A stretch of DNA of 64,000 nt from Istiophorus platypterus (taxonomy: Eukaryota; Chordata; Actinopteri; Istiophoriformes; Istiophoridae): assembly GCA_016859345.1 (NCBI GenBank), contig CM029122.1, forward strand, positions 23,444,575 through 23,508,574. The letters are read 5' to 3'. The notes beneath the pieces were generated by a model that did no database searches, was not told the origin of the DNA, and saw only the letters and a program-made list of their open reading frames with translations. The position numbers and the translations under genes are program-made. How positions within the stretch are numbered: position 1 is the first letter of the stretch; each line of letters begins with the position of its first letter. Shown here piece after piece: positions 12,801 to 24,740 of this stretch.

Positions 12801-15800
12801 TCACCTGATTCCTATCAAAATTCATGCTATTCTCAGCAATATTTCTATCATTGCCTGCCTTTTTTCCCCTCACTCAGTCATCACTCACCCCATGCTGCTT
12901 TCCTACCGATGCTGCTCATTGGAAATGAGGCTAACCACACAGGTCCTCAGTTTCCTCAGTTCTGAGTTAGTCATCATTCTGTGTTTGTGATTGGGCACTG
13001 AAGGGAAAGTGGGTCTCCTGGTCTCTCTGTGGACCATGAGGGAAATAATGCACAGCTGAGTGCTTTCAGGAAGGGAAAAACAAGCTCCCGCCCTGTTTGA
13101 CTCTACCCTAACAAGGCCTCGTACTCTCCACTCAATCCCAGTCTCATGACTGCAGTCTGGCAGGAGAGATGTCTGTGGTCTGACTGTCCCTCTATCTTAA
13201 ATCTCATTTCAGATTTGCTCCTGACTGAGCACTGAATTTTTTCCTTAACTCTCACTCAGACAGTAGGGAAGAGGATTTAACAAAATGTTGCATTGTGGTG
13301 CTGGCTATACTCGCAAATTTGCAAAAAAAAAAATAAAATTGGTTTCTGAAGTATGTTACTGGTTACACTTCCACCACAAACTTTAGTTAGGGTTGGGTGG
13401 ATATATTGCTTTACATAACATAACTTTTGCCTTTTAATACAAATCAGGTGATGTGCAGCCAGTAAGTGAAGATACTGATCTGGTTTCACTCAGCAGCTCC
13501 AATAGTAGCTTTTTGTAAAACCTGAGATGAACCTGCCACTTAAAAATTTCATTATTCTTGATTTCAGTGGGGTTTAGTCCTGACTAAAAGAAAGTTTGAG
13601 ACTTTATTTATTTTATTTAATCTTTATTTAACAGGAATGACTCTTGAGATCATTATCTATTTTGTAAGTAAGAAAAGGCCAAATAGGCAATGTAAAATAG
13701 TTATAAGTTAATCACAAGGACCAATTAAAACAGCTTTCACACGTTAAGCAGAACTGCCCATTACAAGTAAACGGACCTTTTTATGTGCATAACTGATAGA
13801 GTTCTCCTTTTAGATATTCAGTGAATGCAACTCATTGATTTACAACAATAACATAGCATAACAATAGAATACAACCTACAACGTAAAAAAACCCCAAATA
13901 CTCTTGCCTATTAAATACAACTGTATACTCCATGATTCATTTTGAGATGTGTTGTTTGAATGCCTGATACAATGTCAGCTCTTCCAAATTAAGAAAAAAA
14001 CATGGAATGCAGTTTTGCCAAGTATAGGAAAGACTCTGGTAACACTAAAGACCACATATCCATATGATCTAGTATTATCTACATGTGTTTCATTTTGCAA
14101 AAACAGTTCCATATTCCTATTAAAGATGATGTTACAAAGTAACAAGTACATTAATTTGTGCTCATTGTCCTCAAAAACAATCATTTAGGTTTGAAGCTGC
14201 ATGCATTGCTGTCTGCCACAGATTCTTTTGATGCTACCACTGTGGCATGCGAAAGTCAAAAATTGTAAAATTTTACAAAGATACACAAGGTCACAGTGTA
14301 GTGACTTTAAATTGTTTTTCAAATCGAAGTTGTAAGAGCACAGCCACTATATTGACTGCTTGCAAGATTATGAGAGAGAGCATTTACCTCAATTCTGGGC
14401 GCTTAAAGTAAGATTCAATATAAAAATGTGAACTTAGACATCTGTATTGTTGAAAAATCCATTTAAGTATTTTTTTTTAATTAATTTATTCAGTAGGAAT
14501 CTTGAAATCATAAAAATCTACACAAAGTGGTATTTTTACACAACAAAAACAATATTTATTAGAGTATATTACAGAGTACAACACACTTAAACTATCACAC
14601 ACATGCACACATGAATGTGTTTACCGTATATAACATTGCTTCAGTGACTGTGCATAGATATCTGTCTTAAATGGAAATGACCTCCTCAGTCAAACCAGAG
14701 GGGTTTCAACTGCTCCATGACATTTTGCCAAGGGCCTCTTTTTTCAAAGCAAGACTGTCAGCCCACTCTGCATAACAATGTATGAATGAATGGCCTAGTT
14801 CTGCCCTTTAATAGTGACATGACCCCTTTCTCCACTTCATTGAAAACTGCGCCACTTTCGGACATAAGTTTTATTGGGAAGCATCTTGATGCTTTTCTGT
14901 TCTCATGTGTTTTCGGCCATGATATAGATGTATTTGAATAATAAATTCTATTAGAAAGGCACCATTATTCAGAAAATCAAAAGATCTTTTGGTTACTATT
15001 TTGTCCACAATGTTTGAGTTGAGGCACTCTGCTCTTACTGGATCCCAGAGCGGCCACTTAATTACACTGAATGTGTGGATGTGAAACAAAGGGGTTTTGA
15101 TTATTGTTCTGACAGCTGCTGTATAATCCATCTGTAATTGTGCTACATATTGAAAAAAAATCCTTGTTGCTGCAATTACATTACAAACGCTACTTCCTCA
15201 AGGTAAGAGAGAATTTCTTTTAAATTCAATAAATGTTTTTGAAATTGCTTTTAAAATTTCTCAATAAGAGTGATGGAGGTGAACTTCTTAACTGCTCTGT
15301 CTGCTACAGCCCCATGTGGACACTGTCGTAGTTCACCTGGTTGTCACTAGGATTAGCGTACATTAAAGAATCAGATATTGCTGTAGTGATAAAATCTTTA
15401 GAAACATGCATGAATATGCTCTTACGTTCTGTTCTTTATATTCTATCCCATGCTTTTGCCTGTCATCACTGGTCTCATCTGCTTCCATCCTTATCTCTGT
15501 CTTCTGAAATGTCTCATTCATATTCAGAGTCACTGTAACTAGACCTTATTCTAGGACTAACAATCATAAAACAGATAGGGGATGCACACCTGAACCCTGA
15601 ATTTGCAGGTATTGTTTATTTTTCATATTTCAATTCAGATATTTAATTCATCTGGAGATGTTAAGTAATCCAGAGTGCACTATAATTCACTGTTTCATGT
15701 TGTTTAATTCTTGATAAAGATGCCTAAAAGACACTTGTTAAAAACAAAAATATCTTTTGTTCTTCATTATGATTCAACATTCATTTTTCCAAAAACAGTA

Positions 15801-18152
15801 ATCTAAATAACAGAGCATTTTTTTACACTTATTCAAACTAATTTGATGCTATTTTTTTTTAAACAAAAAAAGATAAATAGCATCTCAAATGGCACAAAAG
15901 CAAATTACTCAATTTTTTTTTAAATTAGTAAATACCCAATGTGGTATTAAATTAAAACCTCACAGATCTTTTCATGTGTAAAATGTCTAAAAAATTCGAA
16001 CTCAACTTCAAATTTTTACTTACAAAGTTGTTCTGATCATCATCATTACATCAGAGAACTGAAATTAAGGGCTGGCTTTAAAAGACTGCTTTTTGAGACA
16101 GTCTGCATATAACTGGATTAAATGGACCAAAAAATATAGAATAAGAGTATGTGATTTAAACAAACCATACAATTTAGTGGAAATCTGAACCACTATTTTT
16201 AAATTTTAGTTTAAAGTAGTTACATATTTTAATAATTATGAGGTTTGCTATACAACTGTCAGACACATCACTTTAAGTTAACTAGTAAGGAGAGAGAAAA
16301 AAAATGATATCTAATATCCCTAATTACTGGGCAGCAGTTCAAATATCTTCTCCATGATTGGGTGGATTAATTCACAGTCACAAATCATCAGGGCCTAATG
16401 TCATACCTCGCTGAACATATGTAGATGGGATAAAACTTGGATCATGCGGGGCCGTCAGCAGTCTAACAGTCGGCTGGACATAATGCTTGGTTATTATTCC
16501 CCTTCATCACATGCAGGGAGGGTGGATCAATAAGTTGGGACACAGTAGTGGTCTCTCACTGCAGAGGGTTGACCCCTCATATCAAGTTTTAGTGCTCAAT
16601 AAAACTGAGTAGATGTTTACTTTTCAAAGACAACCTCTACATTTAGTGGGCTCTCAAGTTAATGAAAGTCACTGATGTCACCACAGAAACCCAGCAGTTC
16701 ATCACATTAAGGGTTTGGCCTTTGACGGATGTAAGCCATGCCTTATGTTTCTTGCAATGTTTAAGACGTTGTGGCCTCTGGTTTTTAATCTACTGTTGAA
16801 CATATACTATCTCACACAAGGTATTGTGACGGAGGGAGAACTTTCAGACACACTGTACCTCGCAGAAAAACCTCATGTTACTAAACAAGCGACAGTGTTT
16901 ACACAGACGGTGTATAGAGGGCAACACTGTGTCCCTTTTTTCATAAAGTAATGATGAACTAATGACATAAATTTGTGAGTCCGTGTGTGGAACATTGGGC
17001 ATCTTGCAAAACTGAAATAAACTCTTAAATTAGACTGTATCCATCATGGAGATCTATTTGAGAAATAGCTATGCACTAAAAACAGCTAAACGCAGACCTC
17101 CAACTAGACAGTTAAAGTTTATTTGACTATAGATCTATCAGCTAATAGTAAATATAAACTAATAAATTAGTTTCCAAGTTGGGTGACTGAGGCACAAGAA
17201 ATTTGCTCCACAGAGAAAGCAGTGTGACATTTAGCAGCTAAGGAGCCAGATATTTTCTCAGGAACTGGTGCACACCTAAAAAGACACATTAGATTGTTAA
17301 GTGGCCAAAAAGAACAAGTCCAAATGACTGCTAATCTTGCTTGTGTAAACAGGTACCTCCATGCCAACACATGTGCCATAACAACTTTCTCAAGTCTCAA
17401 AATATCAGTGTGTCTTCTGCTTGTTCTGTTGCCCACAAAAGACCAAAAAAATGTATGGAGCATTGTATAAACTTGAGATTGCACATCACATAAAGTTTGT
17501 GTAGGATACCAGGGCACAAATTAGCTGTAACAGCAAGGCAGCAGTTGCTAACTACCAGCTGATACAAAAGATGAAACTTATCAGTATCTCAAGTGTTCAA
17601 GGTTTCCAAAATTTTATGCATCTAAAGCTAAATGGATAAGTCTTCGTTTGGTTTAGCTCTCAAACATCTCCTTTTTCATTAGTGTGTTGCATGTTTGCTA
17701 TTTTCTTTGACCGTTGCCAACAGCCGTGAAAGGAGTGCAGAGAGAGATTATTTGTGTATTCTATCATTTGCAATGCTGCTTTCATTTTCAAGAAAGAATG
17801 GGCTACTATTTTATGGAAACATTGATGAAATATTGTTTTTCATTTTTTTTAAACTTATAGTCTCCAGCCTCAGTTGAATTTAGTAGAGTTTGCACAGCTC
17901 CCTCTGGAGCCACAAAAGGCTTCTTACAGCTTTTTTCACATACGCATCAGTACTTGCCAAGACCTTTAAATGGACTTTGAAATGCAAAATTGGTTCCCCT
18001 TTAAGTGCTCAAACTGTGCTGTTATTGGCCCTTAAAACTTTGGCCAGGCTCTAGTAAAGTATGGAAATGTATTTCAGCTTCTTCCGCCTGGTGTAGTGAA
18101 GGTGCTACCTGGAGAAGTGCTGCTGCAGTGTCACCATCTGCCGTCTGCCCTG
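815..18152 (-). CDS. nckap5: NCKAP5 (Nck-associated protein 5), internal coiled-coil exons, partial
   Basis: Five spliced segments on the minus strand (18109-18152, 8733-8823, 6448-6603, 2673-2741, 815-853) join in one frame with no stop and give about 133 residues. They follow the N-terminal coiled coil of NCKAP5 in order: LQQHFS, then MEETVRTLLQNQ, then LLERLKALEAENSAL, then QYERCLDE, then VANQVVQALLTQK. The MEETVR block and the LLERLKALE block favour NCKAP5 over its paralogue NCKAP5L, as I recall the two proteins. NCKAP5 is a large, mostly disordered protein named for binding the NCK adaptor SH3 domains and linked to microtubules; its exact role is unsettled. The segments are rich in Glu, Gln and Leu, as expected of a coiled coil. 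The next exon, expected to begin DLREEC, would be left of the window. Upstream exons encoding the usual start were not found between 18.2 and 32.7 kb, so the gene is 5' incomplete here or uses another promoter. Confidence 0.92.
854..2672. other. nckap5 intron with an open stretch at 1590-1918 and an old repeat
   Basis: This holds a teleost repeat at about 1953-2235. At 1590-1918 frames of 106 codons on the plus strand and 89 codons on the minus strand overlap. Neither shows a recognised domain and the known protein has no insertion at this point, so no gene is called. Confidence 0.6.
1953..2235 (+). repeat. teleost interspersed repeat, family A
   Basis: The order of phrases (gaatagttgaacattttagg, gggctggagtcacaa, gttagcctagctaagcataaa, tctaaagctcactaattaac) matches a very common unclassified repeat in percomorph genomes, from memory. 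A second partial copy is at 41281-41435 and a possible fragment lies near 46186-46240. Confidence 0.65.
2673..2741 (-). CDS. nckap5: nckap5 exon (69 nt)
   Basis: A phase 0 exon of 23 codons encoding AENSALSIENDNQRKQYERC followed by LDE. The acceptor is ttgtttgaacag and the donor is GAG|gtgggt. This is the most conserved coiled-coil block of NCKAP5 and NCKAP5L. Reading through the donor gives a short open tail that is not expected to be translated. Confidence 0.95.
2742..6447. other. nckap5 intron
   Basis: A 3.7 kb AT-rich intron with a GGAA-type microsatellite at about 3437-3468. No exon, RNA gene or recognised transposon was seen. Confidence 0.6.
3437..3468 (+). repeat. GGAA/AAGG tetranucleotide microsatellite
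   Basis: A short run of aagg units with one ggag interruption. Confidence 0.9.
6448..6603 (-). CDS. nckap5: nckap5 exon (156 nt)
   Basis: A phase 0 exon of 52 codons with acceptor ctctacatcctag and donor GAG|gtaaaa. It opens with DKLLEEMWKQQDSLEG, passes through an acidic Ser/Pro-rich stretch and ends in LLERLKALE, which is the exact block preceding AENSAL in NCKAP5. The middle differs freely from the mammalian protein in my memory, as expected of a linker between coiled-coil pieces. Confidence 0.93.
6604..8732. other. nckap5 intron
   Basis: A 2.1 kb AT-rich intron. Nothing beyond short chance frames was seen. Confidence 0.6.
8733..8823 (-). CDS. nckap5: nckap5 exon (91 nt)
   Basis: The exon encodes MEETVRTLLQNQ and then a Pro/Asp-rich linker ending in LMKAYK. 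The acceptor is ttcttgaatgcag and the donor is AAG|gtacaa. It starts with one base that completes the Ser codon begun in the upstream exon and ends in phase 0, matching the next exon at 6603. The block aligns with the MEETVR segment of NCKAP5. Confidence 0.88.
9060..9425 (+). repeat. teleost interspersed repeat, family B
   Basis: The phrases catgctaacatgctgg, tttagcatgttagcatgcaaa, cagcactag and tttcctggcaatccacacaa occur in the same order as in the copy at about 24245-24740. It resembles a widespread percomorph repeat from memory and has no coding capacity. Confidence 0.65.
10240..10645 (+). repeat. teleost interspersed repeat, family C
   Basis: Contains gctgctaaatgctctactatg, ttcaccagctagttgctgacc and catagagctgagggaactcc. 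Diverged relatives occur at about 17190-17290 and 25730-25870 (reverse) and at 26515-26740 and 53980-54260. The overlapping frames of 76-97 codons here are chance frames of the repeat. Confidence 0.65.
11395..11560 (+). repeat. degenerate tRNA-derived SINE
   Basis: A pol III B-box-like sequence, ggttcaaatcc, lies at 11439-11449 after a tRNA-like head. The cloverleaf does not fold well and no A box is clear, so this is a SINE remnant rather than a tRNA gene. Confidence 0.45.
17190..17290 (-). repeat. repeat family C fragment
   Basis: The segment acatttagcagctaaggagc, then cagatattttctcaggaact, is the reverse complement of the start of the family C copy at 10240-10645. Confidence 0.5.
18109..18152 (-). 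CDS. nckap5: nckap5 exon (44 nt), most upstream coding exon seen
   Basis: This segment encodes RRQMVTLQQHFS and ends in two bases of a codon followed by the donor gtagca. The next exon supplies the third base, giving Ser before MEETVR. The LQQHFS block matches LQQQFS just before MEETVR in NCKAP5 as I recall it. The 5' boundary is uncertain: the chosen AG (tctcag) has a weak pyrimidine tract, the frame stays open for about 78 bases further upstream to a TGA near 18230, and another AG lies 3 bases inside. The donor is well supported by the matching phase. Confidence 0.72.
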
Positions 18153-19436
18153 CTGAGACTTCACCCTCTCTTCTCTCCACACCCAGATGTTGTTTGTTCT
18201 CCAGCTGGGGATTATTGTTTTGGATCAGTCTCTGTGGCGTAGCTGTAGGGAAGATTAGTAAACACAGTTAGTTTGTTGTTAAGTATGCATATCATAATCC
18301 CCGTGAAGACTTCTAATATACAATACATCTGTCCAACCCCTCACCCCAACGCAAACACTCACATACACACAGCCATATAAAGGCACATTTTGTCAGAAAG
18401 TTTCCTTCTTCGGAAAAAAGCAGGAACAGTGTGCACCCTCTTCTCACCTCTCCTCTCACCACCTCATACTCTGTAGTTTTGATTTAGTGTCGACATCTGT
18501 GTTTTTCCCACAGCTGACAGGATGTGAGTTAGACAAACTCCCCACTCATGACATTTAAACAAGGCCTTTGAGTAAACTGTCATTTTGGAACCAAATTACT
18601 CGTATATCTAAAAAGAGTGAAGGATGCCCTCACACAGATATTGTAGCAAAAGTTCAGATATAGTTACTATTATAATAACCGTTTTAGCTCCTTTGGGAGT
18701 TTACCTGTCTAGATGCTGCTGAACCGAAAAAAGCTGTGCTACATATTCAAAAGAGATTTAATGTTTCTGTTAGCTGTTCACGTTGTTTTGCTGATAGTAA
18801 CCATGAGATAAGAACACATTACAGTATATGTGATTGCTGATATTGTCTGTACAATGGCCTGATAAACCTGACAATAATAAAGTATAATTTTTCTATAAAT
18901 TACTCTGTGCTTGCTAAATCCTTACCTTGTATGCACTTAATGGGATTATTCATGAAGCAAAGTTAATTTCTTCCTTAGTGTCAGTCTATGGAGAGATATG
19001 AAGTGGACAGCAGAAGTGTCAATCAAAATGATAACAGACCCCAGGTTAATTTCTTATAGCCTTCTATGGTACCAGCCTCTAGCCACTGGTTCGGCTCTCT
19101 GTGACTCATTTTAGCCATCACTCTCAACTATTTGTACTTCACAAGTGTAGCACAGTCCAGTTCAGATCAACAGATTCTGTTCAGAACAATGTTGACAAAC
19201 GTGTTTAAATGTATAGGATTTAAAAATTTTACTGTAGATCACACTGATAATAAACCAACATCAGCAACTACTACTGCCACTACACTGCTATTATCACTAC
19301 GGCTCTTGTCCCCACTATAGCTCTGTCTGCAGTCAGTTTTCTTCACATCATGGGAACTGAACAACAGGTATTACTAATAACATTAACAATGGCTCAGCTC
19401 TGAAAGTTAGGAAGCCATACCGGTTGGCCACAGGCA

Positions 19437-19672
19437 CAATGGACCTTTTTCACAGCAGACTTTTGTAGCCGGAAAAGGTGAAACAAATTTCATGAACGAT
19501 GACTCAATTCCATTAAGTGTGCCAGTAAAACAGATCCGCAAGCCAGGATGCACAACACCAGGGCCCTGGAACTAGCTCACCTAAATGGAATGTAGTCATT
19601 TGTGATTATATGAACCTCTGCTTTTCCTGCTATGACATGCCAAAATATCTGCTGTGAAAAAGGTCTATTGTC
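19437..19672. mobile_element. MITE with 24 bp terminal inverted repeats
   Basis: The left end caatggacctttttcacagc (continuing agac) is matched inverted at the right end, gtgaaaaaggtctattg preceded by atctgct. About 22 of 24 positions agree. The element is about 236 bp and has no transposase. The interior includes gcttttcctgctatgacatg, which recurs in the neighbouring partial copy. It is probably a non-autonomous DNA transposon; I recall similar sequence as abundant in teleosts but cannot assign a superfamily. Confidence 0.65.
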
Positions 19673-19785
19673 CCAGTTAGGCATGGCAGCGTGACAGTGA
19701 GCCAGCACTAGCAATTGCAGGGGCCTGAAAATGAGGCAGCTAAATGGTATTTGGCCATTATCAACTTGATTATTTACACCAGATT

Positions 19786-19880
19786 TGGCAGCTTCCAGTA
19801 CCCTGGAACTAGCAAAATTAAATACAGCTGAAGTTGACATTCTTAAAGACATTTCTGCTTTTCCTGTAATAGCATGTAGA
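19786..19880. mobile_element. second, partial copy of the same MITE
   Basis: The order ccctggaactagc, aaattaaatacagctg, then ctgcttttcctgtaatagca parallels the interior of the copy at 19437-19672 in the same orientation. No clear terminal repeats remain. Confidence 0.5.
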
Positions 19881-22800
19881 TAGCAGACAGTTCCTGTGAA
19901 AGTGTTTCTGCAACTTCTACTGTTAACAGTATCACTTTATCAGTTACTGCAGTACAACTGTTTGTACACAGCAGCTCGTTAAAGCCAGAAGGCTTGCCAA
20001 AAGCACAGGAAGAAAAGGAAGGCCACATTCAACAGGAATTTGGCATTGAAAATAGAGTGCAATACCAAATCCACATACCAAGAGGAATATTTCAGCACTG
20101 AAAAACAAGCACATAATACTGCAGCAAGCCAAAGCAAAGCTCCACAGGATGTGGTCAGTTTTAGAGGTCAGTGACTTTGTATTGATATTTTGTAACTTAG
20201 CTTGGTCAAAGTGCAGAAACTTTCCAATATTCCTTAGTTAAAAAGTCACACCTGCTCACATTCCCAATTGAACATTATTTTTAAGTTAATGAATAATATT
20301 AAAATATGCTCACCATTTTTCGATCAAGTAACACAGATGAGTAACCCGCAAAAGGCAACATTTCAGCTTGCTGTGTATTAAGAACAGAGTCTTTAGGGTC
20401 ACTACAAAATGTCATTCAATTAACAGTTATTTGACGTGTTTTTTAATAATCAGCCTAATTCCAGGAACAGGTTCAAATATAACAAAAACATATGACAGTC
20501 TTGATTGCTTGGTTGCTGCTGCGAACCAATTACACAAAGATTAGGAGAGAATATTAATTTACTACAAGGGATTTGCAAGTGCGAAGTTTTTAAATTACCA
20601 AACATTTTCATTACGAGCATGTATTGAATCTGCTCTGGCCTCCAGCTCAGAAGTGCACGTAAACATGACGAACGACGGCAGGTCTACACTGAGCTGATAA
20701 AAATAAGTCATGTTTTTTCATTAATTTCAAAAGTCAGGGCCAAAGCCATTAAAATAAATAGAGAAAAAGGAGCTGACATGGTCGGACTGGTCCCTACACA
20801 GGCCACCTGAGCATTTCCAGGCTTTTAGGGTGTTGTATTTTTTTTACAATTAAAAAAAAAAAACAAAAACAATAACTTTTGAGGGAGTTTGGCAAGGATG
20901 TAAAATGTGAATCAGCACTGCCATCTAGTGATCACTACCAGAGTCAGGCACTTGGATGTGGGATCATTGCACAGTTCAAACATAAATCAGGGAATGAAAG
21001 TTCATAATGGCTCTGGAAGATGGCTGTGGTAGTGTCAGCAAATAACTTTCAATCTCAACATTTATGCCAACATAGTTAATAAGTTCTTATAGTGCTTGGA
21101 AATATGGAAATTTTGACAATTGCTTGAAAACTGGGCAAAGGAAGGTTGTGTGATACAATCAAAAGCTTTTACAATCGAAAGGGATTCCTTTTGCCAAAAA
21201 ATCTTATAAAGTTTATCATCTCCAACACCACTTTTGTGAAGTATCATTGCACATATCCATGTAACTGTTTTGACATACAGGATGTACAAAAAGACATTCA
21301 AAAGAAGAATGATCTTTCCTTATGCCTATTGCATAAGCATGCAGTAGAAAAAGTAGAATATATACTATCCAATGACACAACCAAAAAGACAGCATTTTTT
21401 CTTTAGTACTGGTGATTTGGAACCATCCAATAGGGTTTGGGACGGTCTTTACCATTCCTCCAGAGATTTTCTACTGTTAGTTTCTTGTTACAATTATGTT
21501 ACAGGCAGAGGTTTTTCCCGGATCCAGTTAAAAACTACACATTTTCTTGCTAAGAAGAGAAATTTGTCCACCAGTCTCATAAAGTAGCTACTGTATGTAT
21601 CTAATGAAGACTTTTTTTTACCGTAAATTCCAAATTGCTTATGTTTTGTCGAATATTAACACTCCAACACTTATTTTTCCAGGAGTACCATATTTGTTTC
21701 TTGAGCATACCACTGCCTTTACTGACATCCATAGATTAAATAGTTTTTCAAAGGAGACACATGAATAGACTGTTTCCATAGCGCGTGGTGACATATCATA
21801 GAAGGAAAAGTCGAATTTCCAATTAATGAATATCAGTTCCACTGTCCTAGTACTGAACATTCTGGCTTATTGGGACACCTGAACAGAAGACTGCCATAGA
21901 CGATGCTATTGGTAACACATGTTCTTTTTCTTCTCTGACAAGTCAAAAGGCCTTTTGTGACAGTTGTTCCACTGGATTGTTTTCCCCTTATCTTGACACA
22001 GTGAACCATCTTGTTCCCTTCCATGATTTCCACATGAAATAGTCTAGAAGTAATGTTTTGGTATATTGTCCACATGTGGCTACTGTTATGGAAACATGTC
22101 ATTATTTCATGACCTTTTGAGACGTTTCTGCTTTAACTGACCTTTTAACACTTTTCTTGAGAAGTTTGAATCTAGTTACACATTATACACATGCATGTCT
22201 TTTGATTGACCTTTTTCTTATATCTTTGATACATCTGGCCGCCTGTTTGACAACATAAATGTGTTTCTCAATTCTTAGCCAGTAGATGGAGTTCTTCATT
22301 CATTTTGTTCAATAGTCTTGGATCATCTGAATTTATCACCTGCTTCCACATGTACATTTCTGTTCATTTTGAGATTTTTTTTTCCATACCTTGTCTTATC
22401 TTGTCTCCTCTGAGCCTCACTAAAAGGAGAGTTAGAGAGTGAGATTAAAAAATGGGGAGATATCTGCCTTTGAGCCAGATTACACCTCAGCCTAGTGGTG
22501 TTGCTGGAGTCACGTGGTAGTTTTATATGAGTTATATGTAGAGAAAAATGACATCTATTTGAAAGGAAAAAAACCCTCACTCAAAATACATGTTAATGAA
22601 AAATGATCCAGTTGGAAAAAGTGTTTCTAATTTGTTAAAAATAAAATCTCATGTTTCCTACTCTAAAGGTCTTGAGTCAAATGGCTTTGCTCAGATGTAT
22701 TATTTTAGGCTAGATTCATCTCTTAGTACGAAATCCTGAAGGTTTTTTGTTTCTCATAAGTTACTGCACATAGTGTTGTAATAAATCTGTGTAAATTCTC

Positions 22801-24244
22801 ACTTTGTGCTGGAAGTCATTTTTTAAAGTGTCTCATTAATCAAAGAGTAAGTTTCTCATCTGGAGCAAAACCTCTTTAAATATACACATGATGATGTTGT
22901 TTCTATAGATCAGCCTTTCTTGTGTTTCCCCGGGGGTGCAATGAGATGTTAAGTACATAGAGTACAACAGGCTACTGTAAATGCACATTATTATGAAGGC
23001 TCTCTATTCTTAAACTGCATCTACACAGTAACACACAAAATCAGGCCATTGTACAAATTTAACAAATACCAACACAAGTCAGCTCTGTTTTCACTAAACT
23101 CTATGCACTGGTTGGTTTCATTCATTCGTGCATCTCAATGGAAGTGAAATAAAGACTTTCACTCACTCAATTTGTGTTTTTTCTCAATTTTGTATGCAGT
23201 CTGTGTTATCAGTAATGAGGATTTTATCCTAATTGCCTCATGTTTTCTTCCGATAAGAGGCCATTCATTATACTCTCAGGCACTTCAATGCAGTCTTTGA
23301 AGAGAGCTTCTTTTATATTTTTTTTTCAGGTTGACAATTACCTGCCTAAACCTGTGTTCTGCAATATCATCTACTGAAGTAGTAAAAAGTCCCTCACAAG
23401 TAAATACCCAGTTACCTCTAGAGCAATTTAGCTTTGAACTGATGTCTGCAGTCTAAGCAAACACATCTAAATTATCTATACTACATTTTGCAGTTAAAAC
23501 TGTAATCTGATTGTGATCTAACAACATTGCACTCATTAATGCACTTGCATTGGATGACATTATTCAGTCAACATACAAGTCCTTACATATCCTAATGTAC
23601 CATGAGAGCTCCTAATGTCTCTCTACATCGGTGCCACTCAGACAAACAATCTAAAAAACTACTGTACTTTTCAGTCATGGCACTGCACTGCAGAAGAAAA
23701 ACAAAGCTAGCGTGTCTTTACTTGAATACTTTTCAGTGAGGAAAGCACTCCAGTGTAAATAGTGTAATTACATGTCTTCCTTTTGGGTGGGTGGGAGGGT
23801 AAATTGGTATAATCAAGGCTGCAGTTCAGCCTCCAGCATTGATGTTGGAATGAATTAGGACAAGACCTTGCTGAGATTTTGCCCCCCTGGGTATTTAATG
23901 AATACATACTTCTCCCTCAAATCACATCCTGCTGATATAGTGGCGAGCCAGTCCTGTGACTGTACGGTAAAACTCACACTGGGAAATGAGTGGTGCAGGA
24001 AATGTAGATTTAAAAGGAAACTATGGGTACAGTTTTAGATATCAAGCTCAGGCTTGGAACCCACCCAACTTACAGTGAGTACACCATGAGAATAATGAAA
24101 TATGTGTATTCAGTAGGTTTTATTGGGTATAGTTTTTATCCCTTACTTTCATACTTTGTTGAGAAAATACAAAACATATTTTCCTTTTTGAATTTCTATC
24201 TTTAATTGCTTTCTGTGCTATTTAGTTTATTTAAATCTCTGTGT

Positions 24245-24740
24245 ACTGCTACCACTCTGTTAGCTTGCTTGCTAATTAGCACTAAACACAAAGGGTAATG
24301 GGATGTGATGTTTTCAGATATGTGGTCATAAGCAAAAGTACTGACAAACTGAAGTTTTAACTTAACAAATTATTACAATTCAATCATGAATATTTTTACA
24401 AAATTTGACAATACTGGATCAAGTAGATGTTTCTATATTTTACTAATCAAATGAAAATATTTGTCAGAACACCAAAATCACTTGCATCTCCAGGGTGTTT
24501 GATATCTGTAGCAAATATCCAGACTATCCATTAAATACCTTTTAAATAACTATTTAATTTTACAATCTGAAACCTTGTGATGCCACTAGAGGAAAAGTCC
24601 GGGAATTACAATAGTCAGTAGGCTTCATCCTCAGGGGAGCAAGAGTGTCTCTATAAAATTTCATGGTAATCCATGGAAAAGTTGTTTGAATATTTCAATC
24701 AACTGACAGACCAACAACTGTCCCTAAAGCTATGATGTTA
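24245..24740 (+). repeat. teleost interspersed repeat, family B
   Basis: Contains gctaattagcactaaacaca, gccactagaggaaaagtcc and tttcatggtaatccatgg, in the order of the 9060-9425 copy but longer in the middle. It is diverged and non-coding. Confidence 0.65.

Larger units (their letters stand above)
8824..18108. other. nckap5 long intron with old repeats
   Basis: A 9.3 kb intron between the MEETVR exon and the LQQHFS exon. It carries repeat family B (about 9060-9425), family C (about 10240-10645 and 17190-17290) and a degenerate SINE (about 11395-11560). The rest is AT-rich without recognisable coding sequence. Confidence 0.6.

Noticed and set aside
18440..18490. Possible small minus-strand exon ending at a gtgaga donor
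   Set aside because: The encoded residues do not resemble NCKAP5 or any recognised family, and the acceptor is weak.
19970..20110. Plus-strand open stretch containing GLPKAQEEKEGHIQQEFG
   Set aside because: It is Glu/Gln-rich and could be a relic of a transposon protein, but no motif or family could be named and the frame closes quickly.
20600..20700. A short minus-strand open segment containing SELEARADS flanked by possible splice signals
   Set aside because: It looked like a possible missing NCKAP5 coiled-coil exon, but it does not match the known sequence and the phase could not be placed.
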